A DNA stretch of 64,000 nt, taken from Schistocephalus solidus. Lineage: Eukaryota; Platyhelminthes; Cestoda; Diphyllobothriidea; Diphyllobothriidae. Where the stretch lies: positions 1 through 64,000 of the forward strand of contig WEDG01002518.1 in the NCBI GenBank assembly GCA_017591395.1. The letters run 5' to 3'. The position numbers and the translations under genes were made by a program. The notes under the pieces are model-generated. The model was not told the origin of the DNA. It did not search any database and saw only the letters and a program-made list of their open reading frames with translations. Below are positions 1-10,903 of the stretch, piece after piece (within the stretch, counting starts at the first letter, position 1; every line of letters starts with the position of its first letter).

Positions 1-1038
1 GCCGGTACAGACACCAGTCGTCTCACCGTTCGTCCGTCGATGCGATCATCAGCCAGCGATGTCCATCGAAATGAATAGTTCAGTCGGTTTGCATACCTTT
101 TTGCTCTGTCAACCATATTACAGTGCCTACTGGTTAATAATCACGCTTCATTAAAGAAAATAGCCGACAGAGCAAAGAGACAGTAGTACTAACCGACTGA
201 ACTGGCTTGTTAATTTTGCCGTTTTGGTGGACTCAATTGTCTCCATAGCAGCGGCTCCTATCCACATCCAGTCCATGGCCAGGAGCTTTATGCATAGACT
301 CTTATCCTGCCCCGTCCCAACCGGGCATTGACGGCGGACAGTCCACCACTTTCCCGCGAACCCGCCCGCGTTGGCCACAATTTCTGATGCAGCATCACTG
401 TCTGGCTCCATTTCCTTGTCTGTCGCCGCCTCCCTCTGGGCGGAACGGAGGCGAAATTGCAGCCCGAGGACGCAACGGGGGTACCAAAGCAATTCAGCCT
501 CCCCATCCGTAATGAGTTTTTCTGTTCCTCAAGCAGGTCTGGGCCTCTTTGAATGCTGCAAATCTGGATGGCGATAAAGCGCAGTCGGGCTTTATAAAAA
601 CTTCAATCTCACGCTGTTAATAAAGGATTAATTTTTCCAGGAGGAACATTCTCCAGCAAACCAAGAAACAGTGCCGGTCAGCGCCGCCTTTGATGAATAT
701 GCTGCCGTCGGCAGGGCGCGCGGCACAACCACATCTGTTGGCAGTCGCTTATACGCGCGGACGCATCAGGCCAATAAATCAGGACCCTTCCTTGCAGGAG
801 TGGGAATTTAGCCCGACGGTAGTGTGTTCCTCGTCTTCAGCCGCATCCCAGTCCAGGGCGCTGCAGTCGCTCTGCCTTCCCAACATCGCCGGTAATAGCA
901 CTAAAGCAACCCCACCCCCACACGGGCGCGACGTCCATCGACGGGACCCGCTTCATTGAAGACCAATCGCCGTTCCAACCCAAGATAAGACGGGGAGCCG
1001 ATCAAACGACACACGTGAACTTGATGCGAACGGGCCAG
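1..1038. other. No recognisable gene
   Basis: I see no convincing exon, RNA gene or repeat in this moderately GC-rich stretch. Open frames of 60 to 110 codons occur on both strands but have no recognisable motifs and no paired splice sites that I could join. It leads directly into the GA microsatellite. Confidence 0.4.
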
Positions 1039-1534
<496 letters not shown>

Positions 1535-1624
1535 CCACATAAGAAAAGACAACGTGAGCCGCATGACTGGGAACACAACCAAGGACACTGACCGACCAAC
1601 CCAGAACGAAGAAGATAGACAGAG

Positions 1625-2100
1625 ACATATGCACACAGAAGGAATGGAAGGAAAATATGGAAATACAAAGGAAAGGAAATGATCCAAAGGAAGGAAAGAC
1701 ATGGTGAAAGGAATGGGTGGACGCGGAGGAAAATGGAGGTATGGAATGGAAATATGCAGGTGGAAAGGAATGAACACAGGACATATGAATGGAACAGAAG
1801 GAAGGAAATGAACGGAAAATATGAAGATGGAAAGGAATGGAATAATAGAATAAAATGGTGGAAATATGAAAGGAATGGAAATAGTTTGAAAGGAGGAGTG
1901 AATGGATTATTTGGATGAATGGAGAAGGAAAGGAAAGGAAATGGAAAATGGTGGAAATGAAGGAAAGGACAGAGTAGATAAGAGAAAATAAGGAATATGG
2001 ACAGGAATGGTAGAAAGAAGGGAACAGGAATGAAAGAATGGAGTAGTGGCCAGTGGACAGGAAGACAGAATAAATGGAGGGGTGGCACGAAAGGAGTATA
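1625..2100. repeat. Purine-rich GGAAT/GGAAA-type degenerate repeat
   Basis: Directly downstream of the GA tract is about 450 bp in which the plus strand is nearly all purine plus T. It is built of imperfect units such as GGAATGGAA, GGAAAGGAA and GGAATGAA. It looks like a decayed short-unit satellite. The long Phe/Ser/Pro-rich minus-strand frames across it are compositional artefacts. Confidence 0.75.
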
Positions 2101-3402
2101 AATGGTGGTACGATCAAGATGCCGTTTTATTTTGCGGCGCAGTGGCGACTTTTTCTATGTTTTTACGTACGTCACGCTAGCGGGCTCCGGAATCCACGTT
2201 AAATCTCTGTCCGAAATTCACCACCTCTCCCTTGTGCTTCCAGGCCACGTCTTCCAGCCAAGTGAAAAATCAAGTTGACCGATTAAATCCCACTGAGCAG
2301 CGGGTGCAGCGCGTAGCGCATCCAGCGCCTAAGTTGTCCTAGTAATTATACAAGCCAGACGCGCATATACGAGTGTAAGTTGACTGTGGGACGGGATAAC
2401 CGATTATCACAAGGGCTGCCCAAATCTACGAAACGGGCCACGACCTTGAACTCCCAGCCACGAAGATAATCGCCCAAGCCAAAAAAGCAAGACGAAGCCG
2501 CAAATTGATTGGAATCTGGGCCCCCATGAGAACTCAGTAAATCGATTTATCGATCCGGCACCGGCATTACAGAGCCCTGCAGTCACCTGCGGACTGGCGT
2601 TACTGATTTTTGATTGCCCGCTACCCGGTATAACTGTTGCTTGTTTTGATTGCACTTCTATCGCTTACGATGGACTCCGGTAAGAGTTTGCAAGCCCGAG
2701 TTATAAAAATGATAGCGGCGATCGAACGGCCTTCTTTCTTTACCTCTATACTTATACAGACACCTGGAACGCGAACATCCGCTAACTTCTTCAGGTCCCT
2801 GGACTGCGGTTACACTACGGACAGATAGCGGTGATAAGTAGTTTGCAAGACTTGCGCCGTAGACAAAGTAAACACCTCCGACGAGTAAAAAAGATTCAAC
2901 GAGGAATAATCGATGATAGCTGAAGGGTTCAGTGCTACATTGAGCAAACTAACTCTTACTGGAAAGTAAATAACCTTTACCGTGAATGCCAACAATAAGT
3001 GATTTCAAATATACCCTCAGAAGCGACCTACAGGACATGCGGTTGTGACCAAATTGCACAGAATATGGGCCAATGACCAGAGCCTGGGTTCAATCCCCGT
3101 TCCTTTCGACTAGGACCGTTTAGAAAGATGAAGGAGCATGCTTCAGTCTGCTCCGTATTTTCCCTTACTTCCAGTGCTAATAAGAAGGCTAACGGTTTGC
3201 TTAAAATGGAGACTTTACAGACAGTGCCTACCCCAAGGTGTCAGTCACCAACGCCTTTAAAAGGCAGAAAGAGCCAAGCTCACAGTAGCAGGTCCCCCAC
3301 CTCCCGCGGTCTTAGCAGCAAAGTATGAAAAATGTCAGAACCAAAGGGATGGAGCGGAAAGCTGTACACGCACTTTTTGATGGTTGAGCATCCGTTCACC
3401 TC
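2101..3402. other. No clear gene; probable 3' side of the SRFBP1-like gene
   Basis: I could not identify an exon here. The SRFBP1-like gene is transcribed from the minus strand, so its remaining C-terminal exons could lie in this interval, but I did not see the conserved C-terminal end of that family. A tRNA B-box-like sequence (GGGTTCAATCCCC) occurs near 3087, probably a SINE relic. Confidence 0.3.
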
Positions 3403-3681
3403 CTCGAGCTCCTTGTCTCCACCCTCTCCGTCATTCGCCAGGAGCAACGAGGCGGGGAGAGGGAAGGGTAGGTCACCCTTGTTTTTCTTCTTCTTACGAC
3501 GTTTCTGTTCACTAGTCTTCCACTTTCCGGAGGTGTTCTTGTAGAGCAGGAAGTGCACCAGAGTAGGCCAGTCTGCATGCTGGGTGCGGAACTGGTTAAC
3601 AAAAGCGGCGACCTCTGGACGCACGGCCATTCTGACCACCAGTCGATCCTGTTTATTCATGGTCTGGCCGGCCTTCTCCAT
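3403..3681 (-). CDS. SRFBP1/BUD22-like protein, internal exon
   Basis: This exon opens after a good acceptor (CCTTTGCAG just above position 3681) and reads in phase 0 from Met-Glu-Lys-Ala. Its stretch QDRLVVRMAVRPEVAAFV corresponds to the family segment in which an Ala-Arg-Leu-Ala-x-His-Pro motif follows the N-terminal helical region of human SRFBP1. Downstream there is a basic run (RRKKKKNK), typical of nucleolar proteins. A donor-like GAG|GTGAAC near 3403 is the assumed end, although the frame stays open to about 3280. The upstream exon ends in phase 0, so the two join cleanly. Family role: BUD22/SRFBP1 proteins act in small-subunit ribosome biogenesis, and the human protein also binds SRF. 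Identity is by pattern recall only; the 3' exons were not found. Confidence 0.5.
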
Positions 3682-3939
3682 CTGCAAAGGGGTGGGTGTG
3701 AAAAAGAGGCGAGTTCAGTGCACGCCTGAAACAATAGAAGGATCCTGCTGACTCAGTTCTCAAATTTCCTCGTTCTGTTTTCCTGTTTATTCTATTCCTA
3801 GGTACCTTGGTAAATTTCTGATCGTCTAGCCCATGGTGCATCCTGGTTAAAACTGCCTACTAGTACATTCAGTCTAATGGATCAAAAATGGCGGATTCGA
3901 TTCCCTTCAGTAGGTCGGGAGGGTAATTTTAAACCGAAA

Positions 3940-4095
3940 TGCAATTAAACGCACGGCTCCCGGTGGAGGTTCGTAGCTCAGGAAGTGAAGGGCTTTGGTC
4001 ACACGCAAGCCCCTGCCCTTGCTGTCGTGGGTGCGAATCCCAAGTGGGTTCAAGGAATAATTCGAATGAGGGAGAAAAACACCAGTTAATTAAGT
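3940..4095 (+). mobile_element. tRNA-derived SINE, family 2, copy 1
   Basis: It has an A-box-like CGTAGCTCAGGAAGTGAAG and a B-box-like GGGTGCGAATCCC about 50 bp apart. These are followed by a body beginning GGGTTCAAGGAATAATTCGAA. The same layout (tRNA-like head, CCTTGCTGNCNTGGGT, then a short body with AATTCGAAT or similar) recurs at 4205, 58290 and, on the minus strand, near 50.95 and 58.15 kb. It lies inside the presumed intron between the SRFBP1-like gene's internal exon and its upstream exons. Confidence 0.5.
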
Positions 4096-4204
4096 GAGTC
4101 TGTTATTAACCTGATGGACTCTAGACTGATTGCTGAGGAAATCCTGCCCAGACAGTAGCTAACTATATGAGAACTGGTGAATTCCAATCGCCATTAAAAT
4201 CAAG

Positions 4205-4345
4205 ACCCTCGGTCTAGGCTTTGCACGCCAGATGGTTAGACCGTTGGCTGTACTCGAAGCCCTGACCTTGCTGTCATGGGTTGGGACTCCCACCGAGTGT
4301 TTTTCAAGCTTTTGTCAGCGGAATGATTCAAATTTGCTAAAAACC
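4205..4345 (+). mobile_element. tRNA-derived SINE, family 2, copy 2
   Basis: Sequence from the GGTTAGACCGTTGGCTGTAC head through CCTTGCTGTCATGGGT and the CACCGAGTGTTTTTCAAGC body matches the copy at 58290 well by eye. The tRNA-like B box has decayed (GGGTTGGGACTCCCA). A further A-box-like fragment (CGTAGCTCAGTGATAAAGG) follows near 4437, so this locus may hold more than one insertion. Confidence 0.5.
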
Positions 4346-4982
4346 TACTATTAGGATCAACACGGAGTATGCCTGTGTCTGGATGATTAGATAATGGGCT
4401 CTTTTTATACACACTGCCACCAAAGCTGGTCAGCATTCGTAGCTCAGTGATAAAGGAGACCAAAAGAGGTATTCATGAGAGCATACTTGAGAGCACAAAC
4501 ACAGCTTCCAGTGCTACAGATAAGCTCTTAGCTAAGGAAATGCACAACTGAAAAATGCGAAATGTGGACAGCAATCGCCTACTGGGTCAGTGACTAAAAG
4601 CTTCAAGGCAAATAGTTTGAGTTTTTTCATTAAAAAAGACTGCCGATGTACCAAAAAGCATTGGAGATTCTGCTCGGTAGACAAGGATCACCCAGAAGCC
4701 AGGCAGGACGGATGGGTATGTTCGATGAATCGTAGAAATAAAAAAAAACCTTCGAAGTGAGACCAGAAAGCGGCCTATAACAGGCAGAGGTATAAGCGAG
4801 ATTAATTTGAATCCCTACCGACAGGCTTACTCATAGCAAAAATTAGCAGCCTGTGCTTTTACCGCACTAACGAAACACTGCTTTAGAAGGAAACGGTACT
4901 TCCTGAACGAGATCCACGAGTAAAACAGGGTCGACGCTGTTTGAGGGTTAGAGGGCAAAACAAAACCGTCTGGGTTATTCAC

Positions 4983-5027
4983 CTGGGCATAAGAACTTGG
5001 AAGCGAACCAACATGACGGGTGTGGAG
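4983..5027 (-). CDS. Candidate exon B of an unidentified protein
   Basis: This is a 45-nt stretch between an acceptor (GCGTCTCTCAG) and a donor (CAG|GTGAAT). Read in the phase left by the candidate exon at 5132-5327, it continues the protein as STPVMLVRFQVLMP. The phase match to the upstream candidate is the main support. I do not recognise the product. It could be a chance open stretch within the SRFBP1-like intron. Confidence 0.25.
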
Positions 5028-5131
5028 CTGAGAGACGCACATTAAGAGACGCGGTAGTCGAAGCGAACTCGGTAACCATTCCGACGGTATTTCAGCAGCC
5101 GCCATACTCAGTTAAAAAGTAGTTTTATTAC

Positions 5132-5327
5132 CATAAATAAACTACGAAAGCCTGACCGTCGCGAGTGAAGAGGTCCACCTCTGTCCCACGAAGTTGTGAG
5201 TTGCGTGTGGACTCATTGATGGAGAAAAAGACTTGGGCGACAACTTCCTTCCCATGCCCCACATTCACTGAATTCCGCTGTAAGGGGGTATAGTCAAGAT
5301 CATCGGAGGATGGCGTGAGCGCAACGT
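5132..5327 (-). CDS. Candidate exon A of an unidentified protein
   Basis: An acceptor of good quality (CCTTTGGCTTCTGCAG) precedes an open frame whose residues include VNVGHGKEVVAQVFFSI and RGTEVDLFTRDGQAFVVYL. A donor-like ATG|GTAATA stands just before an in-frame stop. Residue composition looks like a folded domain and not like repeat translation. The exon enters in phase 1 and leaves in phase 2, and so fits exon B at 4983-5027 but not the phase-0 SRFBP1-like exons on either side. It may belong to a same-strand nested gene, an alternative transcript, or be spurious. I do not recognise the family. Confidence 0.3.
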
Positions 5328-6150
5328 CTGCAGAAGCCAAAGGTTAAGGTCTACACGTGCCACACACGACCTGTTCTCTAATTGCCCAATCCTGGAATAG
5401 AACCGAGCATCATCTCAGTCGAAACCATTCAACCCATGGCTGTTAGCGCGTCAGATTGAGTCTAGTGAGGAATGCACCGACTTGCAGAGGACGCGGATAC
5501 CACAGTATGGGCCTCACTTTCTCTCCCATGCGCCTGCCGAGCTGGTTCGAGCCTGTTAGCTGACTAGTGATGTGAGTGGACGTAGTGGTTAGCAGGATGT
5601 GAGTGGCTTCCCCTATCACGTGACATGGGGAAAGGGTTCACAAAGCTGGCAGAACAGTTTGCACGCCATTACCAGCCTTGACAAACATAACCGGACCATT
5701 GACTAGTGAAGGATAGATAGCCCTTATGTGCAGACGTGTGACCAGAAAGGTTCATACGATGACTACTACGGACCGCTGGGTGTCCCTGTGGGCGGCGTAA
5801 ATGGTGCAGCGTCTCTCGCCAAGAGCCAGTTGCAAAAATAAGCCAGCCCTCAGCAGCGTTGATACCTTCAAGTATGGTTGGGAACCGACCTGGTGAATGG
5901 GATTAAAGGTCATAACGATGTCGTCCACCATCTGAATGTGGGACTTTCACCGCCGGGAATGGTCGGTGGATGGAGAGAGCAACCTTCAAACTCAGGAGCA
6001 CATAAAACTATCCATCCAGTAAACCAGCCTAGGCAACTACTGTCCAAAAGGCCACGGTTATTTGGTCGTCAGATGTTGAATACTACAGTACAGGAAAGTT
6101 TTAAAATCAGGTCAAGTTATTGATTCCCGGGGAAATGACACCAAATTCAC

Positions 6151-6488
6151 CTCTTCGGGCGTTGAAAGATTTGCCAAGAGTAGTTTGCACAAACGGATGG
6201 TATTCATCTTCTTCAGTAGACGCAGTTCTGACAGTCGGCCTAAAATCTTTTTTCCAATACGCGGCTTCTTGCTGTCTGCAATGACCGACTGTTTTTGCTT
6301 CAGTCGTTTAATGTAAATGGCCAGCTCACGCAGAACGTGTAACCGTGCCTTCTTGACAATGGGTCGAAAGGCGAGAAGGGTTGCATTGAGCTGGATGGGA
6401 TCGACTGACAACTCCTCCTGCTCATCGTCGATGTCATAAGTGAGAGATGGGCTTCGCAGCTTCCTTTTTCTTGGTAGACATTTGAGGG
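6151..6488 (-). CDS. SRFBP1/BUD22-like protein, N-terminal helical exon
   Basis: The exon follows a strong acceptor (TTTCTCCTCGTCTTCTGCAG ending at 6489) and ends at a donor GAG|GTGAAT. It reads a basic segment, an acidic patch (DDEQEE), then LNATLLAFRPIVKKARLHVL and a Lys/Arg-rich helical stretch with RIGKKILGRLSELRLLKK. The pattern of conserved Leu-Asn, spaced basic helices and an ArgLeuxxGlu...MetLysLys-like end is that of the N-terminus of SRFBP1/BUD22 proteins, which are nucleolar. It ends in phase 0, matching the exon starting at 3681. The initiator ATG must lie in an upstream exon that I did not find. The in-frame TTG near 6411 is not a credible start. An unrelated gene with a similar coiled basic helix remains possible. 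Confidence 0.55.
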
Positions 6489-8020
6489 CTGCAGAAGACG
6501 AGGAGAAATGTTAGGAGGGAAGAGAATTAATGCGTGCAAAGCGACAAGCTACGTTGCAAATGAAATCTACCAAGTTTGGAGATTTTTGGGAAATATTCAA
6601 CAGGTCAAAATTAGCTGGGTTCACCTTAAAGTATTACAAAAAGAGGGAAACCGGAATGGCTACCTCTCGTCAATTTACCGCAATCAGTCAGGTATACGAG
6701 CACGTCTCGGTTGGAATACCTGACGGTGTCTTTGTTCATTAGGCACTAAGTTAAACGATATGTCACTGGAGCACGACCTCCAGGTCCACTCGGCAAGATG
6801 GAATGCGAGGCAGTTCTCTTAACGCTAACGTAATTTAGTTGGGTCAGCACAAGAGCCAACATAGAAAGCGGCAGCCCTGAGTGTTTTACCCCACTATATG
6901 GAAATTTTAAGACCGTCGATCGGTAAGGTGGGTGCAGGGACGGTGACTTTGCGCGCGAGTGGTTTGCTGATAGTAGACTTATGCAGCGTCCATCGAGCCC
7001 TGCGCGGTGTCAAATGAGAGAAAGAGTGTTAAAGAAAACCAGAGAAGGCATCCGAAGCGGCTGAGAGCTGACAAGTCAGATACTCACGACAGTTCGACGC
7101 GTCGTAGTCCGATCGATGTCCACCGTATGCTCCATGGGAAAGGATGGAGCAGGGACGAATTTGACTTGCGCGTGGAGTAGTGTTAGAAGTGATAGCAGCC
7201 TTGCGCTGCAGCTTCACCGCACTCTGCCCTCCTCCCCACCTGCCGGTGTCCAGACAGAGTCACACGAAGACCGGAGGCGGGAGAGGACGCAGAGTGGCTG
7301 GCGCGGCCGGTCCCCTGAGTCCTAGCCGCTCTGGAGGCGTGCCGTTTCACACCTCCATGTTCGGCATTTGTTAGCGGGCGCAACCCGAAATAACGCATGC
7401 CGTGCCCTGATGTGGCCCCGGTGTTTGGTCCACACGCACACCTGACCGGAGGGAAGAGGGAACTGAGACCGATGAAACAAATGATTGCTTTCGACGCCAA
7501 AGGAACCAACCTTTTCTCCACTGGCAGGCGAAGCATGAATCGTTAAAAATCGCGCAAGGCTTCAGCGTCACGATATCAGCCATGCATGGACCCGCAGCAT
7601 TGTACGCATGTGTGGAAGGCCATTTTCGTCTAGGGAGCCAGTTGGGTGAGGGTGATCTGTAAAGGACAAAAATGAGCAACAGAACTCGCGGTATTTAAAA
7701 GACGGTAAATACGTTAAATTCGCAAGGACAGAGAGAGGATGAGGAGGAAGGGAGGGAGCTCGACGAATCTACAATGCGCGACTGCTGTCTTTAAAGCCGC
7801 AATTTTACGTATAAACCAAGACAGTCATAGGTTGCCTTGTGCAGGACCCCCAAACACGAAGAAAGCAGACGGGAAAAGTGGAGGACCTCGCACATACGCA
7901 CTAGAATTTCCTTATATAGAGACGAAGATGTAAGCATTCGAGGTGTGTGCGTGTGTTTGCCCCTGAGGTGTAGGGAATTATTAAGTGAGGTAGCATCGCC
8001 CAGGATGAATGGCATGGAAG
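6489..8020. other. Intergenic or intronic, with a repeat A copy
   Basis: Between the SRFBP1-like exon and the zinc-finger relic I recognise only repeat family A (listed separately). On the minus strand an acceptor-like TTTTGTCCTTTACAG near 7660 precedes a short open stretch with SLDENGLPHMRTMLRVHAWL. This could be an exon, but I could not join it to anything. Confidence 0.3.
7088..7420 (-). repeat. Dispersed repeat family A, copy 1 (partial)
   Basis: Read on the minus strand, this matches the copy at 24.65-25.22 kb from the CGCGCCAGCCAC block through the GGAGGAG...GCTGCAGCG block to GAGCATACGGTGGAC. Only the second half of the repeat is well preserved here. No coding function or terminal structure is evident. 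Confidence 0.6.
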
Positions 8021-8870
8021 ATCCGTGACTGACTGGTCAGCAATCTATGAGGGCCAACCAGTCGCCGCTGCTAAGGCCAAACGGGCGGCTCGCAAATCCA
8101 CAAGCACCGCGGATCAGCCGCCAACACCCAAGCCCTGCCAACGTGCCCACGCTGTCAACGCACATTCCGCGCGCAAATCAGCCTCGTCGGACATCTTCGG
8201 ACTGAATGCAACAATCCCCACAGCATCACCTCTGCTAACAGCAATCAATGCCCACTGCGCACGATCACCGATACCATCCCTGCGCCGATGCGGCGACGAA
8301 AACCACCTTACTCCCGCAACCTCGAGCCACCTGCTACCTCCACCATCACCACTGCCCCAGTACCAGCGATGGGGACTCGGTACTAACCTATCCCCATTGC
8401 GATCGCACATTCACTCCACATATCGGCCTGGTCGGTCGTTTGCGAATCCATCGCACAGAGACTGGCGAACTAGGCCTGGAGCACCAACAGAGCGATCGCC
8501 GCCTCAATCTGCCCTCACTGCCCATGTGCATCGCCTGGATCTGCTCAGTCACATGCGCATCCACGTAAGCGGAATCATCGCGATGCCAACACATCTTGCG
8601 CACCCTAAACGCCCCATGTAGTCACCCCATGGGCATCGATTACCAATACCAGCGGCACAGCGCCCCAGATCAGCACCCCCTCGACCTATCTTGTCCGCAT
8701 TGTCACCACATGCATCACGCATCGTTCTGGTAGCAGGCCAATTGCGAATCCATCGCACAGTGGCCGTCTAACCAGTGCCAGGAGCATAACATGCAACCGC
8801 CGCGCACCCAGATCCAACCGTACGCTACTCACGCACATTCCTGCGGCATGAGCCCTGGTAAGTCACATGC
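8020..8870 (+). mobile_element. RTE-type retrotransposon 3' fragment with decayed C2H2 zinc fingers
   Basis: The start reads AIYEGQPVAAAKAKRAARKS. In the next frame (about 8117-8215) follows LPTCPRCQRTFRAQISLVGH, a finger of Cx2Cx12Hx4C form. Near 8385-8470 a second finger reads YPHCDRTFTPHIGLVGRLRIH, where the first Cys is Tyr and a His is Arg. Near 8505-8570 and 8690-8770 further degraded finger units end in HMRIH or LRIH. I associate this tandem finger block with the tail of RTE-like endonuclease-reverse transcriptase repeats in diphyllobothriidean tapeworms. Frame changes and lost ligands show it is a dead copy and not a host zinc-finger gene. The matching endonuclease type occurs at 54.6-55.4 kb. 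Confidence 0.65.
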
Positions 8871-9109
8871 TTCTCCACATGAAAACCTGCGGTAGAACAC
8901 CGGCTATACCACAACGATCTCTCCTCATCAACCTCTGCACCTCAAATTATCACGCAACGCTACAAAAGAGACGTGCTCTCAGCCTGCGTTAATGTACGAG
9001 AGGCAGAGTATGATCCTCGGCCCCATGTTCCGGCGTGAAATCCACGGTACTTGTGTTTGCAGAGCCCGGTCGTGTACGTAGTACGCGTCAGCCCTGAGGT
9101 TACCAGCAG

Positions 9110-9665
9110 CTGCGCCACTTCCGCGATTAGACAACTGACCGGCTAGGACGGTGAAAGTCTGATTTTGGGGGTGAAGAGCTAGGTCCACGGCTCAGCACAT
9201 TTTCCTCCACTATCAACATTTCTGACGCGCTTGACACTATCACGGTGCGCTAGAGCCGATGGCGGATGGTTGCCAACTGACGGGATAACTCGGACCCGCG
9301 TGGTCAGCCCAATGTGTGTTTGTGGTGGTGGCTGACTGGCGGACTGAGAGGCAGACTGCAGTGGATCCTTCTTAATGTGGTCTTTCTGCGGCACTCCCCT
9401 CCGTGGGATCGAGTCAGGTGTGGTGGTACACGCAGGGGCGGCTCCGAGCCGCGCCAGCCACCTGCGCCCTCTACCATCTCCGGTCTTCGGCTCTGTCATG
9501 ACGGCGCGGACTCACGCGGGGAGGAGGAGAGTGTGGTAGCTGCAGCGCTGGGCTACTATCACTTAAAACTAATTCACGCGCCGAGTCACCGCCCCTGCAT
9601 CGCTTGGTGTGCGGGCATACGGTGCGGACCTCGTCGAAATCGACGAGTCAGAGCTGTCGTCGTAA
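9110..9665 (+). repeat. Dispersed repeat family A, copy 2
   Basis: This copy is about 550 bp and closely similar by eye to the one at 24.65-25.22 kb. Shared blocks include CAGCTCAGCACATTTTCCTC, ACTATCACGGTGCGCTA, GTTGCCAACTGACGGGA, CGTGGTCAGCCCAATGTGTG, GGTGTGGTGGTACAC, AGGGGCGGCTCC, GGCTACTATCACTT and GACCTCGTCGAAATCGA. Its open frames are not shared between copies, so it is probably non-coding. Confidence 0.85.
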
Positions 9666-9744
9666 GGTAGGCAGATGTGGTGCAGCATTTACTGCACTAG
9701 CACCTTCCTCCCATCAAGCAGTCCTGATGTCACTTTATGTTTGT

Positions 9745-9925
9745 TTAACAATGCCGACAGAGACAAGGAGACTGGGAATGGCTATTTCTGGCTCATAAAG
9801 CCGTCATTAGCCAGTCAGACCCGGAGCCCAGATGAGTGCCCCATCCGAGGCTCGAATCCACGACCTCTTGATGAAAAGCCCAACACTCTAACCATTGGGC
9901 CACGAGCTCGTGGTCTTGTCGGTTT
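9745..9925 (-). mobile_element. tRNA-derived SINE, family 1
   Basis: Read on the minus strand it starts with a tRNA-like head: GCTCGTGGCCCAATGGTTAG (A box region), GTTGGGCTTTTCATC, and a B box GGATTCGAGCCTC. A body follows with TGACTGGCTAATGACGGCTT, GAGCCAGAAATAGCCATT and CAGTCTCCTTGTCTC. The same body is found at 57.78, 27.15 and 29.40 kb. It sits directly beside a copy of repeat family A. Confidence 0.75.
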
Positions 9926-9929
9926 AGAT

Positions 9930-10809
9930 CGGTAATGTAGATGTTATTCGTTGTCGAACGCTCACATATCGTTAAGGAAAATCACTCGTCCAGTTCTGCC
10001 TTGCCAAGGCCTCATTCTCTCGAGCCCTGCCAGCAGCCGCACACGAAGCGGCTAGTAGTAATAATAGAGACAAATTAACAATGCCAATGCAGACACGGAG
10101 ACCGAGTTAATCTCTCTCCAGTTGGCAAGTTTCCAAGAGCCACGACTCTTAGCAGCGCCATGACGGATTCGCGTGCGTCAGATTGATTATGGTGACGGAT
10201 GGATTGTCGGTGACGGCCTCACTCTCCTTTTCCTACAGAGGCTACCAGCTTGGGGAGGAAAAATAATAGCACGAAATTTTACGGTTTCTCACCACATGCG
10301 TCCTTGGTTGAGATTAAAGTCAGACCATTCGGCACATCCTGCTGCCGGTTTTCAAAGTCACCTCTTCGAGGGATTTTCCAGTTGCACAATCAAGGTATCG
10401 GACACTTGACATGACCCGAAATGTAAAAATTTAGCTCTTTTTTAAAGGGGCGAACCATGGAGAATGAGAAACATGCAGAATAAAAGAGATCGTTTGCGAA
10501 CTTTTGGAAGTTCACCCACTTAACTGTCGAAATTACACCTCCGGTGCTGCGCCTGTACTTAATCCTGCGTTATTGACCCATCTACGGTGTGTCTATATAC
10601 GCAGACCTGACGAATGCTACTGCTGCAATTGTCACCAAATATTCTCCTAAGGAAGGCCTTGCAGCAGAAGTTATTTTCCATTCGATTCTCACCAGCCCTC
10701 GTGAGGTTAGATTACACAAAAGTGGAACACTTTTAATGGATCAGGATCTGTAATGAAGCCATTCGTTTATAAGAATTGCTAAAGAAACCATATGAGTCGC
10801 GTGCGGCAC
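9930..10809. other. No recognisable gene; SINE tail relic near 10.07 kb
   Basis: A short relic of the SINE family 1 tail (AACAATGCCAATGCAGACACGG) lies at about 10078. Nothing else in this stretch resembles an exon or a known element. Confidence 0.35.
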
Positions 10810-10903
10810 CTGCATACGTGGATTCAGCCTCATGTTAATCCAGAGGTCGCGTGGGTCTCCGAACCGTCTTGATTTTTGTCTTGCTTTCTCCAATACACGC
10901 TGG
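10810..10903 (-). CDS. Candidate exon, unidentified basic protein
   Basis: A consensus acceptor (TTGCCCTACAG) and donor (ATGCAG|GTGCCG) bracket a 94-nt open stretch reading VLEKARQKSRRFGDPRDLW and INMRLNPRMQ. The composition is strongly coding-like and basic. I do not recognise it. It lies about 0.4 kb downstream of the FOXRED1-like pseudogene on the same strand, but does not resemble the C-terminus of FOXRED1. It may be an exon of a separate gene. Confidence 0.3.

Noticed and set aside
8025..8621. Host C2H2 zinc-finger gene
   Set aside because: Fingers are split over frames, ligands are lost, and the layout matches a retroelement tail.
10810..10903. Last exon of the FOXRED1-like gene
   Set aside because: Splice borders are good, but the sequence does not resemble the C-terminus of FOXRED1; kept as an unidentified candidate exon.
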